Notes: generated from the letters alone by a model not told the origin. A stretch of DNA of 64,000 nt from Mesostigma viride (GCA_009746045.1 RPFO01000076.1:1426114-1490113), one strand, 5' to 3'; counted from the first letter of the stretch, positions 31,978 through 44,071 are shown. Numbers and translations are program-made.

Positions 31978-33234
31978 CTAGTTGCCATCAGTCTGGTAAG
32001 TGCCACGCGAGGCCAGCAGAACATCCAGATACGCATGGTAGTGGGCCACGTCGTCGGCATTATCATGCCTATCTACAGTGAGGAAAACATCGGCCCACAC
32101 GCCATCAGGAAAAAGGCCCAGAAAGGCCCAGTAATACCGATGCTGCGTAAGGACTACCTGGCCACGGGCCCAGTCCAGGAAGCCACAGGCAAAGAGGCGT
32201 AGGAAGGGCTCTACCGCGATCAAACAGAGAGCCCGCAGGAGTAGGCGATGGTACCGGATCCGAGGACGCAAGCCCGTCGGGAAGAACAGATCTAGCAGAG
32301 GCTCCACGTTAGCCGGCCACAACCGGATGTGCCGAACCTCACGTGAGCGCCACCGACGAGCGCACTGGCGCGACCCGAACGTCTCTAGGTAGTCGCTAGC
32401 CCGAGGGGGAGGATGGCCACGGGAGTCCAGGCCCTGGCCCGGGAGGGGCGCTGGACGGCGGGCATCCCACTCCAGGAGGGGCTGCAGGAGAACCGCGCCA
32501 TACGTAGCACCCGGCACCGCAGGAAACTCGACCGTAAGGGCATTTGAGGCCATAATGCCCAGAGGCGGAGGGTAAGCCCACTGGTAACCACCGTAGGTGT
32601 CCAAGTCGTTGTGACGCCTAGCCCAGCGATACAGGACTCGCCAAACCAGGATCTCGCCCTGGAACACACGATCGGCTAAAATAACCATATCGAACGGAGG
32701 CCGATCAGTATCAATGGGTAGGCCACGGTCACGCGGCGCCCAACACACCTGGGAGAACCCATAGGACATGGGCGAAATAGCCAGCTCGGCAGCGGCGCGC
32801 GGCAGGTCACACTGTCGGCAGGCGATCGCAGACATACCGTACCCAGGAACTTGCGTATCTCGCGACTCCGGCGTAGCATGCACCACGGAGGGGGCCCGAT
32901 CCCGGTCGCCCTGGGACAACTCCCGTAGGGAGTCAGAAGCGCGGAGGGCGCGATGATCAAGGCCGCTGGCCCGAACAACCGCAGCCAAAGAGCGCGGAGC
33001 TGAAGGGGCCGGAACCGAAACAGTGGTAGGAACCTGCACAGGCGCAGAAGGCGCCGGTACCACAGGAGGCCGCGAAGGACCCGCTGCCGAAGGAGGCCGC
33101 GACGGACCCGCCACCGCAGCTGGCGCCCCGGACTCAGGTGGAGGCGCACCCTCAGGCCACATGTTGAAGATGGGGCCCGTGGGGACAGGCACCTTGCCAT
33201 AAAACTGGCTACCATCCAGGCTCCAGTCTGGCAC
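31978..33234 (-). CDS. G1 downstream ORF Y, unknown function
   Basis: A 418-residue frame between the G1 chromodomain and the 3' LTR. The first 100 residues are Pro/Ala/Ser-rich; the remainder is a dense, globular-looking Arg/Leu/Trp-rich region with a single CRQC pair. No signal peptide or convincing membrane helix, so it does not look like an envelope protein. Upstream sequence to about 33570 is coding-like in other frames, so the N-terminus is probably frameshifted. I do not recognise the family. Confidence 0.5.
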   Translation of the reverse strand: MPDWSLDGSQFYGKVPVPTGPIFNMWPEGAPPPESGAPAAVAGPSRPPSAAGPSRPPVVPAPSAPVQVPTTVSVPAPSAPRSLAAVVRASGLDHRALRASDSLRELSQGDRDRAPSVVHATPESRDTQVPGYGMSAIACRQCDLPRAAAELAISPMSYGFSQVCWAPRDRGLPIDTDRPPFDMVILADRVFQGEILVWRVLYRWARRHNDLDTYGGYQWAYPPPLGIMASNALTVEFPAVPGATYGAVLLQPLLEWDARRPAPLPGQGLDSRGHPPPRASDYLETFGSRQCARRWRSREVRHIRLWPANVEPLLDLFFPTGLRPRIRYHRLLLRALCLIAVEPFLRLFACGFLDWARGQVVLTQHRYYWAFLGLFPDGVWADVFLTVDRHDNADDVAHYHAYLDVLLASRGTYQTDGN

Positions 33235-33574
33235 TGGAACCCTCTGCGGGGGACCACCCTCCCAGAGCCTGGGAAGCCCGCTCGTATCGCCAAAGAAGCC
33301 CCGCGATGGCTGCGACGGAGCTTGTTGAGGCTCGGACGCAGCGACGACGGGCGCAACCGCAGGGGCAGAAGACTCGCGCGAAGGCGCAGGTTACTACGGC
33401 GGCCACAGGCGCGGAGGCAGCAGGAGGCGTAGGAGCCGCAACTGCCGACGAAACCACAGCGACCGAGGGCTCGCACTGGGGCGCAGGCGAAACCGTCGTC
33501 GCCGAGGCAACAGGAGGGGTAGGTGGCACAGCAGCAACAGACGCCCCACCTGGCGCGGCTGGAGCAGGCGACTG

Positions 33575-34319
33575 TCAAGACGCCATGAAGGCCCCGAATG
33601 CCGAGGCCAGGGACTGGATCTGGGCCTGCATTGCAGACACAGTAGCCGCAAGGTGGTCAGGCTCACGATCCAAACCCGGAGGGGTAGGCGTCGGCTCCAC
33701 CGACACGCGCTGGGTCGACCGTGGCGAAGATGGGACAGGGGAAGGAGGCGACACGGAGGAGGAGGACGCTAGCTGCGACTGAGGCCGAATACTCCGGTGT
33801 ATACTGCGTCTCTACCGGTGCATCCACAGGAGAAGGATCGCCATGTGCTAAAATCCCCGCCGACTGATCCGCAATCTCCATAAATTGAACCGCCCGTAGG
33901 AGGTCGCAGGGGTGTTCATCTACCTCGGCCTCGCCCTCGACCGGAAGCCAAGGGAAAACCTCCCGGAGGCAGGTGCGGCCCACAGGGGTAGACAGGTAAG
34001 AGAAAACCCTAGGGCGCTGAAGAATGGCTTCTATTTGCCCCAAGGCAGGGCAGCGGGAACCACACTCCAAAAGACAGTGCCCAGCGTCATCAAACCCATG
34101 AACAACCAGCTGCTGCGGTTCATTGGGGTCTGGCCCGAACCAAGAGACCCCAAAGAGGGCGGCCCGGACCAAGGCCGCATGATGAGCCTGAAGGGCAGGA
34201 TGAAATGGGCCACCCGGATAACTGGAACGGGAAACCCACCGGCCCGGAAGGGCCTCATAGTAGAACTCTGGATCAGGGGTAGGCGGCAAGGTCTCCGTCG
34301 GAGGGGTAGGTTCCGCCAT
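33575..34319 (-). pseudogene. G1 downstream ORF X, unknown function
   Basis: ATG at 34319 (MAEPTPPTETLPPTPDPEFY). About 180 residues are open; then a frameshift near 33785 leads into a short C-terminal coiled coil (LAATVSAMQAQIQSLASAFG) with a stop at 33575. A TATA-like TTATATTATGC sits about 45 bases upstream of the ATG, so it may have its own transcript. The coiled coil resembles those in gag-like proteins, but no family is identified. Confidence 0.45.
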
Positions 34320-34429
34320 GATGGCTGCGGAGGGGAGGGGACAACCAACCACCCATCGACAGCAGGCATAATATAAGGGAGGGGCAGGTCGACAGCTAGA
34401 GCTGGTGCAGGGTTTTCTAGTCCTGCAAC

Positions 34430-34560
34430 AAGCGGCTACTACAACCATCTGACTCACTCTCCGTGTACCATACTTTATCTACCTCGCTACGAGCATACAT
34501 CCACTTCACCTTATACTGGCGTTGAGTACCGCGGCCCCTTTTTAATATCCCTATGGGCCA
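34430..34560 (-). pseudogene. G1 degraded chromodomain at integrase C-terminus
   Basis: The integrase tail ends EVESIMAHRDIKKG and then shifts frame; the next frame reads QYKVKWMYARSEVDKVWYTE and ends near 34415. This fits the chromodomain pattern (VExIlxHR…QYxVKWxgy…tWE) and assigns G1 to the chromovirus branch of gypsy elements. One frameshift (about 34530) breaks it. Confidence 0.7.
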
Positions 34561-35741
34561 TGATACTCTCTACCTCGTCCTCTACCTCACCAGTATCAGG
34601 ATTATGCTCTAAAGGGGCAGGGGCTAATTCTCTACCAGCGAACGTGCTTTGGTGATAAAGCTTAAGCTGGCTTCTATGGAAGGTGCGTGAATGGGTCTGC
34701 CAAGAGGTAGGGATATCTATCTCATACAACAAATTACCTACTCTAGACAACACACGGAAGGGTCCTAAGAAGGCGGGCCTAAGTTTCACTTTAATAAGTT
34801 CAGCTTCGAACTTGTGAGCAAATCGGCCAACACGGGGGCCTTCTACTAAGACTAAATCTCCTATATCTATCTCAGGTGCTCTTCTATCTAACTTAGGAGG
34901 CACGCAACCTAGCAAGGTACTTGGCCTGAGCCCTATGGTACCCTGCAATAGCGTTGTCGTGTGTATTTTTCATCTTATCTAATAAGGCCTGCACACCTTC
35001 TACGGTATCCCGGGACACCTCGTCCCTGTCCCTTAAAGGACTAGCTAAGAGAGAGGTAGGGGTAAGAGGTTGTCTACCAGTATCTAGGAAGAAAGGCGTG
35101 TAACCATGCGCAGCCTGAGGGCAATTGTTGAGGGAGAACTCTACCAGACATAGATAATCCTCCCAATCACTCCCAGAACCATTCACCACATAGTGCCGCA
35201 GCGCTTCTTCAACTACCCTATTCAGACGTTCTACTAAATGAGAAGAGGAGGAGTGGTAGGCAGTACCGAAAGTAACCTTGGTACCGATAGCAGCGAAGAA
35301 CTGCTGCCAAAAATCAGAGGTAAATAGCTTATCTTTATCAGAAATAAACTGCCTACTCAAACCATGGTATCTATAAACATTATTGAGGTATAGGCGTGCA
35401 CAATCGCGTGCGGTGAGTTCCAAAGGACACGGCACAAGATGACACATACGAGTAAAACGATCTACAAACACAAGGATCTGAGCGTTACCTCTATCATTCT
35501 TTCTAAAAGGTCCTACAAAATCCATCATAATGGAATCCCACGGCATGATGGGGTCAGGAAGGGTCCTAGGCTCGGCTATCTGTCCTACATTGTTAGGTTT
35601 CATCTCCTGACAAGATTGGCAGGTCCTAACATACTCATCTACATCCTTTAAGAGAGAAGGCCAGTGGTAAGAACGGGCTACTAGATCCCGTACCCGTTTA
35701 CCACCCTGGTGAGCAGCTAAATCATGCAACTCAAAGAGCAA
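34511..35741 (-). pseudogene. pol: G1 integrase
   Basis: Two overlapping frames (34893-35741 and 34511-34948). Zinc region H-x4-H…CQSCQ (about 35720-35610), first Asp in SIMMDFVGPF, second Asp in FISDKDKLFTSDFW, catalytic Glu in HLVERLNRVVEEALRHY, then the GPY/F-like module (FLGPFRVLSRVGNLLYEIDIP). The frameshift between the two frames is near 34920. Confidence 0.92.
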
Positions 35742-36816
35742 GGAGGAGCGACAGATAGGAGGGACATACAGGCGCCGGCCATTGAGGGGGAGAATCTGTT
35801 ATCTGCACATATAAAAACCCACCTACAAATTTACAGGGGTGCTTGCCTAACTGTTGGGGATGGGAGGCAATGGCAGCTAAAGCTTCCGGCTCAGTGGCAG
35901 TAAATCTACTAATAAGGCGTTCAAGATCAGAGGTAGGCAACGCCACAGAAGTATCCAGAACAGGTTTAAAGAGGTCTCCTACCGCCTTGCCAAAGAGAAG
36001 GGGAGGTCCTAGAGGGACTATATTATCATAGGACTTTCCTGACCTAGTCGCTATATGGCTAAGCGGTATAGAAATTTTATTTTTCCCCTCCCCCCCCACA
36101 GAGACCACAGGAAGGGCCTCACACGGGAGAGAGAGTCTTACGTGAGAAAGGAGTTCAGGCATGCGAACAGCAGTATGAAAGAGATAGGCATAAGATTCAT
36201 CATCCGGTAGTTCACCATAAGGGGTTACACCAACAGTAGTAGGAACTTGAGTAGTATTGAGAACATCCAAATCCTCAAAAAAGGAGTAATCTGCGCGACG
36301 GGAGAGTGCATCAGGTACTATGTTATCTACACCTTTAACATACTGAAGTTTAAAAGGGGAAAACTGTGCTAAAAACTCCATCCAGCGCGCTTGACGAGGG
36401 GTAAGGTTGGGTTGGGAGAGCAGATGGGTAAGGGGACGATGGTCCGTTTGGATAACTAATCTATAAGGATCTATCTCACAGGGTTCATTCAGGCAAACAT
36501 CAAATTGGGCACCTTTAAGAAAGTGCTGCCACGCGTGGCAACAATACACCACAGCTAAGAGTTTCTGCTGGTGTACAGGATAGTTACGCTCCGCAGGGAG
36601 CATTGTCCTAGAGATATACTCAATTGGCTGTAAGCCCTGACCCTGATCCTGGAGAAGGACGCCCCCTATTGCTACCTTACTAGCGTCTGTAGCTACCACA
36701 AAGGGGTTGGTAGTATCGGGTAGGATGAGTACGGGAGGAGAGAGGAGTAGGGATTTTAAACACTGAAAAGCAGACTGACACTCACAACTCCAGATAAAGG
36801 GGATATCTTTCTTTAA
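35731..36816 (-). pseudogene. pol: G1 RNase H region of pol
   Basis: The frame begins at the transposon junction (KKDIPFIWSCECQSAFQ) and has VATDASKVAIGGVLLQ, LLAVVYCCHAWQHFL and IQTDHRPLTHLL, all gypsy RNase H landmarks, followed by a connector to integrase. It continues the RT frame exactly if the transposon at 36817-38534 is removed. Confidence 0.92.
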
Positions 36817-38534
36817 CTCGTCGTCTGTCCCAACTCAGTCCTCACAGGAGGACTGAGTTGACAATTTTCAACCGCGTGTAGCGACTAGGTGGGGGGTCCA
36901 TCCCAAATGTTTTGATGTGGATCTGGGGTGTACTAGATATCATTTTGTTGGCAAAAATACTGCATATGTGAAAACTTGACCCGAACACCTGAAAATTACA
37001 CGGACGTTGGGCGCCCCTCGCGAATTTGCATTTTTCGGGATAAGAACGAGTGGGAAAAATTCAATCAAATCCTGGTGCATGAAGAAAAAATATAGGCATG
37101 TAAACAACATAGTTCTTGAAGCGTGGCAAAAAACTGGGCTCCATTTGGCCACTGCAACTGCCTGAAACAATTAAAAAACTCTCAGTCCTCAGGAGAGGAA
37201 TGGGGCTTTTGCTAACTTTGCTAGCATGTAAGTGCGGTCATACTACATCACCGTGGCCACCAACCATCCCAATCAACTCATTTCCCTTCAAGCATTACAG
37301 GACAACACACTTGCATCATCATACTTCAGGTATATCATGCCTTATCATGTAGTGAGAGCCTATGCATGCATGTAGGGAATGGGCTTGGATACCTACCAAC
37401 AAAGGGTTATGTTATAAGTGTCAACCACCAATATAATGGGTAGGTTAAGCATATTTCCATTGTTTCAAACAACAATAGATATGGCTATAACTGTTTTGCC
37501 TTGCCATGATGTGGCCAACATAGTTGCTGGCACATGATGGCAGTGGTTTGTCACCAAGACTTTTCACTCACCCGTAAAAGCTTGAATGCACCCTTGACGC
37601 AGCCCGTGGCCACACAATCATGCAGTATGAACGTAGCAAAAGAATAACTAACATCTATGAAGGTGTTTAAACCTGCACAGCTCCTAAAACCCTGCACAAC
37701 TACACTGGGTTAAGGCAAATGCCTGCTAACATCATCTGAAAAGGGGGTTTTAGAGAGGGGCAGGCAACGGTCAAGAAAGAGCATCAAGACTTGAACCTGA
37801 CAACGCCTCGCAAGCTTAAACTCATGTACGAACATCAAGGAACGAAGAGGCAACGATTATCCGGCTTTACCTGGCACGGCTGGCGTTACCTTGGCCCAGG
37901 CGGTGCCCGCAAAAGTGGCACTTTGCGGCACATAGACCATGACGTGACAGAATGGTCGAGATCATCAAATCTATACTGTCACTCAATATATTCTAATGCA
38001 ACTCATGTTAACATGTAGAAAGAAACCTATCAGCCATTGAAATTGCGCCGGAAAGCAAGCGCAGTAATCAATTCCGTCGACCTGCCTTATCGAGGTTTTT
38101 TCCAGCAAGAACAGTGCCGACACCGGGTAAATCGCATCCCCGCGAGCTAAAAATTGATTTATATCATCTTTAGGGCATGTTAAATCTATTTACTGAGTTT
38201 GGACGGCTAACTCGTCCGCAAACGTAAACTGCATGCATGGGCGCGAGCCGCCATGGCTAGGTCGTGCATTTCCGGAACTCGCGTTTCACGTGGAAAAGTA
38301 CCCTTACCACCTGTACTTTGACCGTACAGTTAGCCGCGCATACCAAATCCAAAAAAATCCCAAAAATATGTCCAAGAAAGATCTTTTCACGTAGTATTTG
38401 AATAAATTTTGAGAGAATTTTTTTGTCAAACATTCTGACCGGGGCGAATTTTCTACGAAACCCAAAAACTCGGTCCTCTAGAGAGGACTGAGTTCAACTC
38501 AGTCCTCCGTAGAGGACCAGGGACAGACGACGAG
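36817..38534. mobile_element. TTAA-flanked TIR transposon in G1 pol (1,718 bp)
   Basis: Perfect 15-bp terminal inverted repeats, CTCGTCGTCTGTCCC at the left and its complement at the right, flanked by TTAA (36813-36816, 38535-38538; a TA duplication would fit equally). Sub-terminal palindromes built on AACTCAGTCCTC lie at both ends. No transposase ORF. Removal rejoins RT and RNase H in frame (…APINHLL-KKDIPFIW…). Confidence 0.88.
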
Positions 38535-39803
38535 TTAATAAATGATTGATAGGGGCTGCTATAGTTGCGAAACGAGGGATAAAACGCCTATAGTAAGAGG
38601 CAATCCCTAGGAAACTACGTACAGTTTTAACGTCGGTAGGGGTAGGCCATTCCTGAATTGACTTAGTTTTATCCGGGTCGGTAGCGACACCGGCATCTGA
38701 CAAAACATGTCCTAAAAATGGTACACTCCTACCAGAACGAACTTTAGCACGGCGAGCCCACAAGGAATTTTCTGACATTATTTATAAGACCTTCATTTAA
38801 ATCACGTAGGTGCGTTTCAAAATCAGGGGAGTAAATAAGGATGTCATCTAAGTAAGCCTGAGCACAAGAACGATCGTGCTCAGCTAAAGAAACAGAGGAG
38901 AAGGAAGGATCTTTTAAATCAGAGGACACTTGGGGAAGGTGAGAATTACCCATAACAGGTCTAAGCACTTCATTCATCAACATTTGAAAAGAGGCAGGAG
39001 AATTACAGAGTCCCATATGTAGCCGCTACTCTAAACTGATAATGACCAAAAGGGGTAGCAAAGGCGGTTTTATGATAATCCTCGGGCGCTATACGCAGTT
39101 GCCAAAAACCATCCGCACAATCCAGTACAGTGAAACAGGTAGAACCTTTAACCTTTTAAATATATCATCAATACGAGGTAGAGGGTATTTAGACTTCACA
39201 GTGATATCATTTAACTTCCTATAATCAGTAACTAAGCGAAACTTGCCATTTGGCTTGGGGACTAACAGGACACCAGCTGAGTAGGGGGAGTTCCTAGGAT
39301 CTATCAATCCTGCTTCTAATAGTGACACTAAAATCTGTTTTAGTTCCTTTAACTCGGTAGGGCCCATTCTATACATCGGAGAGTGCGTAGGAACTGCACC
39401 GTCCTTAATAATAACTACACGGTGTAAAACAGAACGATGAGGAGGATAAGAAGGAGTCTTTTCTTCAAAAACTTTGGAGGAATCTATCACAGCCATGTAT
39501 CTTACTATTTCGTTTTCAGTAAATCCCACCCCTATTGTATCCACTGTGAACATTCACATCTATATCCACACTATTATTAGGGATAGGTATCTCCTGTACT
39601 TCTAACTGAAGGAACATACATAATAAATATCCATATTCCTTTAATTCAGATCGCAATTCATCATTGGACATTAATACTTCAGGTATAGGTCTTACAGGAG
39701 GATCAACAGGTGTAGGAGGAGTAATATCTACCAAGGATAAATTTTCTACTCTATAATGACGTTCCGGTACCCAGTAAGAGCTATCTGGAAACCAAATGAC
39801 CAT
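38535..39803 (-). pseudogene. pol: G1 reverse transcriptase region of pol
   Basis: Spread over several frames. 39803-39516: linker (MVIWFPDSSYWVPERHYRVE). 39553-39089: RT N-terminus with the palm entry ([21 protein letters not shown]). 39016-38744: fingers/palm with SPASFQMLMNEVL and the catalytic AYLDDILIYS, with about 30 extra residues between these two parts. 38778-38535: thumb with PFLGHVLSDAGV and RRFIPRFATIAAPINHLL. Three or more frameshifts. Confidence 0.9.
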
Positions 39804-39815
39804 GGTATCATAATT

Positions 39816-42144
39816 TCTGAGCTATCTGCTCATTTTATAGTTATGTTGCGGCGGGCTCAAAGGGGGCCGATCTGCCGCCTGTAGCGTAGCTCTACCGTAC
39901 GTCACCTACACCATGTAAGGTGCTTGTTGTTACTTAGGACTAGAGAGAGAAAGGGACCGGCGGTGCGCCGGTACTAGTGCCTACTGGCAACCGTGCCCGC
40001 CATTGATTGAGGGGGGCGCGGCGCCTTGAGACATGTGCTTTGTTTTCCATTTTCACACCGTACTTAGAGTGGTGTGGTGAACGTAGGGAGGCCTTTTTGC
40101 AGCTCTGTCGACGGCCCATTCTGGGGCGTGTGTGCACACTGCTATGGCGGTGCCGAATGTAAATCACAGCTACCGGCCTCCGAATTATTATTCGGGGGCC
40201 TGTTTTATTTAAAGTTATGACGGCTGCGCGACGGGGGTCGGCAGCACCCCAAGAATTTGCCATTCGAAGTGCGGGCGGTAGCTGCCAGTGCCAGATTGTG
40301 TATTTTTGCTCGCCCGTTGTACTCGCCACCCCGAGCTCGCGGGAGGGGTCTGGATAGACGCGGGAGTGACTCTTGATCGGACAACTAAAGCGGGGCAATC
40401 GTGGTGCTTGGGTGGCAACAGCTACAGGCGGAGGGGGATTACGCCTCAGGCAAATTCGCTGGGTATCGGATGCGCTGGGCCTGGCTAATAAATGTCGATA
40501 GTGCATGAGGGCGCTATGCGAGCAGGAAGAAGGCGGAGCCGAGCCCCCAGGCCAGCACAGGAGCGGGGTGGCTGCAGCCCCAGCGCCAAGGGGGGCAGCA
40601 CCCTAAACAGCCTAACATTTCCTCGTGCTAATTGAGTCGGCAGCGGCCGGTGGCCAGGGCGGAATGGCGGGGTCGTTGACGTGTAATTTAAGCGGGGACG
40701 AGTTGTTGGGACTGACGGTGCACAGCGGGGAAGGGGAAGGATGTTAGGGCGGGGCATGGTGCCAAGGCGAGGGGGGAATTCAAGCCGCAGCGCGGTTTCG
40801 GGGGTAATCCGTAAGGAAACCCCCATGGTTTGCGCGGCTTTCCTGAAAAAATGTTCCCCTCGCGGGGGGCGCGTGAAAACGCGGGGGGCTCCGCTACACC
40901 CGCCCAAAGGCGGCGGGCTCCGCTTTGCCTTTGCCGTTTTCACGCGCCCCCCTCGAGGGGGGGGGGGGGTGCGTGTGGAACCCGGCAGTACGGTCCGGCT
41001 TTGTTTTAATAAAATGCATTATATACCATAATAAAGCTCCACTCGGCTGCGGCTGCGCCAAGGCTCGTGACACCATGGCGATGGTGAGCCTTGGCGCTAG
41101 GAGGTCCGCAGCCATCATTATCACCACGATGGGGGGTAATGGGGCCAGTGGCAGTGGCTCTACCCTCGGGAAATTCCAGCGGCTTTGCCGGTGGGCTGGT
41201 GATGGTGGTTGGGTGAGCTGGAGACGTTCCCAGGTGGCATAAGTCCTAAAGCGGCAGCACTGGGATGCGCCCCTCTAAGAAGGGGAACGCATGTGGCTCC
41301 GCCCTGCGTCCGCCGGGAGACCGTAGCGGCCACACGGGGGCGGGAAGGGGGGCATCATCATGCCAACAAGAGCCCAGCATTCCAAGTGGTTGCGTTCCTA
41401 CCACCAGGGCTGGAAACGGCCTGGGTGGCCAGAGATGGTGATGTGGGACAAGATTGGACCAAGGGGGCATGTGCTGGGCCCCAGCATGGTGAACTGGCCT
41501 AACTTGACAATGACTTGTACAATGATTTTGAGGGTGTGGCTAGGCTCAACTGTTAAAGCCTGCACACACTTATTGTAATAAACTTGTTTCTCTGGTAGGA
41601 AGGCACTCCAATGGACCTTAGCTTCAGCACCTATTTTCTGAGCTATCTGCTCATTTTATAGTTATGTTGCGGCGGGCTCAAAGGGGGCCGATCTGCCGCC
41701 TGTAGCGTAGCTCTACCGTACGTCACCTACACCATGTAAGGTGCTTGTTGTTACTAAGGACTAGAGAGAGAAAGGGACCGGTGGTGCGCCGGTACTAGTG
41801 CCTACTGGCAACCGTGCCCGCCCTTGATTGAGGGGGGCGCGGCGCCTTGAGACATGTGCTTTGTTTTCCATTTTCACACCGTACTTAGAGTGGTGTGGTG
41901 AACGTAGGGAGGCCTTTTTGCAGCTCCCACCCACCCACCCTCGCTGCTGTTGGGGACAAGATTGGACCAAGGGGGCATGTGCTGGGCCCTAGCATGGTGA
42001 ACTGGCCTAACTTGACAATGACTTGTACAATGATTTTGAGGGTGTGGCTAGGCTCAACTGTTAAAGCCTGCACACACTTATTGTAATAAACTTGTTTCTC
42101 TGGTAGGAAGGCACTCCAATGGACCTTAGCTTCAGCACCTATTT
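39816..42144. mobile_element. Composite head-insert-tail / head-joint-tail repeat in G1 pol
   Basis: Two tandem units. Unit 1: head 39816-40105 (290 bp), long insert 40106-41444, tail 41445-41636. Unit 2: head 41637-41926, a 26-bp joint 41927-41952, tail 41953-about 42144. Heads differ at about three positions, tails likewise. At the joint lies CCCACCCACCCACCC (41926-41940), a G-quadruplex motif on the minus strand. The long insert is GC-rich, without a convincing ORF, and holds a strong hairpin near 40868-40950. The same head-joint-tail layout recurs at 54073-54603. The element separates G1 protease from RT; removal restores DNKITI-N-YDTMVIW in frame. Confidence 0.75.
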
Positions 42145-42487
42145 AATAGTAATCTTATTATCCTGGTGCCAATCCAATCCTAGTAATACATCAGCGGTAG
42201 TGATAGGGCCTATAGTGGCCGTCAGGTTGACAGTACGTCCTTGTATGACCAGGGGAAGGGACACCGTACCCGGGGAATGACTGGTGCGACCGTCAGCATA
42301 ATGGACAGTGACAGGTTTGGTGTGATCGAGGGATAGGGACTAGTCCTAGACGCCTAACTAGGGCCTCGCTCACAAAGGAGCTAGCCGCACCGCTATCCAC
42401 TAACACAGAGACATTCAAAAGTTCATCAGCATGCAAGAAGGGGTCTACAACAGTGTGGGGAACGGTTAAGCCACCATTCAAAAACAT
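42145..42487 (-). pseudogene. pol: G1 aspartic protease
   Basis: 42293-42487 encodes NVSVLVDSGAASSFVSEALV, with the classical DSGA active site; a frameshift near 42335 leads to the rest of the fold (…YADGRTSHSPGTVSLPLV…, TADVLLGLDWHQDNKITI, the G-x-DW second hallmark). This is a normal retropepsin located before RT, in contrast to the Copia-like elements of the window. Confidence 0.85.
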
Positions 42488-42593
42488 AAGAGGACGGACA
42501 CGTAGTGGTAGGGATGATTCAGCTCCTACAGAAGTTATAAAAACAGGCAGGCAAAAATTATTATCTGGGGTACTATCTAAGGACCTGTCCAGG

Positions 42594-43454
42594 TTACCCC
42601 CGGCTGACAGGCCTACTGTTCCCCCTCCCCCCCAAATCCATAGGGACTAACCCCGAAGAAGACCCTGGCGAAAAAGCCACTGCTGGAGGGTCACGAGGGA
42701 GCGAAGAGGGTGCAGGAGCCTGATTATCATAGGGGAACCCTGAGGGTCCTGTCTGCACAGCATTCAGCCTACTAGGGGTAGCTGAGGGAATGCGTCCTGG
42801 AGTGGGACGAATAGGAGCACGCTGAAGGGTACGAGGAGGGCGAGCATCGGGATGAGGGGGAGCACCCGAAAGGAACTTGGGGCACTCACGTTTAAGATGA
42901 CCTACTTCCTTACAATGATAGCATGTGATATGAGAGACATCCAGAGCCGAAAGGTAAGTAACACAAATGTCTAATTCTTCTATATAGGAGTTCTCCTCCT
43001 CAGGGGTAAGGCTAATGTTATTAATACGGGAACGGGTAGGAAGAGAAGGGGTGGTGAAGAAATCTGCTACTCGTAAGAGATGCTGGCGCACATGCTTGAG
43101 GGGTAGATCAGTAAAACGGTAGGCAGAGAACTGGCGCTTTACCTCACGTAATAAGGGTCTACTGAGGCCTTGTAGGAAACGAGCACGTACTTCTGCGCCC
43201 AACAAATCTCTAATTCGTACCATCTGTGCATCAAATTCTTTCATATACTCCCTAAACGATTTAGTACCCTGCTGCAAAGTACCAAAGGCTAATCTATCCT
43301 GCCAATCTGCATCAGGAGGAACTAAATGGTTCTCTAAACGCTTAAGCAATTCTGCTACTGAGTTAGGGTAGGCATGAGAGGCCAAGGATTCACACTGAAT
43401 GAGGTTAGCAAGCTCAGGAGTAATACAGGTAGTAAGATAGTGAGGGACTAATAC
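42594..43454 (-). pseudogene. gag: G1 gag, C-terminal part with CCHC knuckle
   Basis: Begins at the element B junction with VPHYLTTCITPELANLIQCE, typical of gypsy capsid, and includes WQDRLAFGTLQQGTKSFREY and CYHCKEVGHLKRECPKFL (CX2CX4HX4C). Pro-rich tail. It joins 53155-54036 in frame when element B and one GTATT are removed. Confidence 0.88.
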
Positions 43455-44071
43455 AGTTGTGAGGGTGAGAATGCCACGAATTCCGCCATGGTTCTTGCAG
43501 GAAGTTGCCTTTATTAATAACAAGGAAACACAGACGTAAGTCACGTCACTTCCAAGACTGCACGCAGCACAGGCGACAGGGTCGCAGTGCCCAGAGAACG
43601 TGCACGCAAGAACTAGCGTCCCGGTGTGACCAAGTCACTCATATAGCTTGCTAGGGACGCGTCCAAGTATTCAGCTGCACTGTCACAGCTGAACTGTCAA
43701 TCAATTGATTACACAGACTCTGGCACGCCTTTGGCGCGCAGATCTATCAATTGTCCATACGGCTAGTCCTGTGGACCTATCCGTACACTAGTCAGCATCA
43801 ATTGCCTCATAGGTCCTGGCGCGCTACAGCACGCCTACCTATCAATTGACTATCAAGTCCTGTACAAGTCCTGTCAACGTCCTGCGGACTATCAAAGTGA
43901 CACTTGTACATCCTGTGTCCGTACGCGCCCACAGTGGCGCGCCGGGTACTGTCGGCACAGCCTAGGAAACGTCATAACTTTTACGTTCCTTAACCAAATG
44001 AGGCGTTCAAGGTGCCGTTGGAAAGAGCGTAACAATCTCTATCCATCTAACGTAAATTCTTTACGTTAACT
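43455..44071 (-). repeat. Element B 3' LTR (617 bp)
   Basis: Partner of 52538-53154. Ends AGTTAACG...CACAACT. Preceded on the minus strand by a purine-rich AAAAGAAGGGATTGG, the likely polypurine tract. Confidence 0.95.

Noticed and set aside
33306-33782. Plus-strand Ala/Thr/Gly-rich frame of 158 codons
   Set aside because: Opposite-strand shadow of the Pro/Ala-rich X-Y region; no motif, and composition is explained by GC skew.
40485-41502. Several 70-150-codon frames in the insert at 40106-41444
   Set aside because: Overlapping on both strands, Pro/Gly/Arg-rich, no motif; hairpin and GC content explain them.
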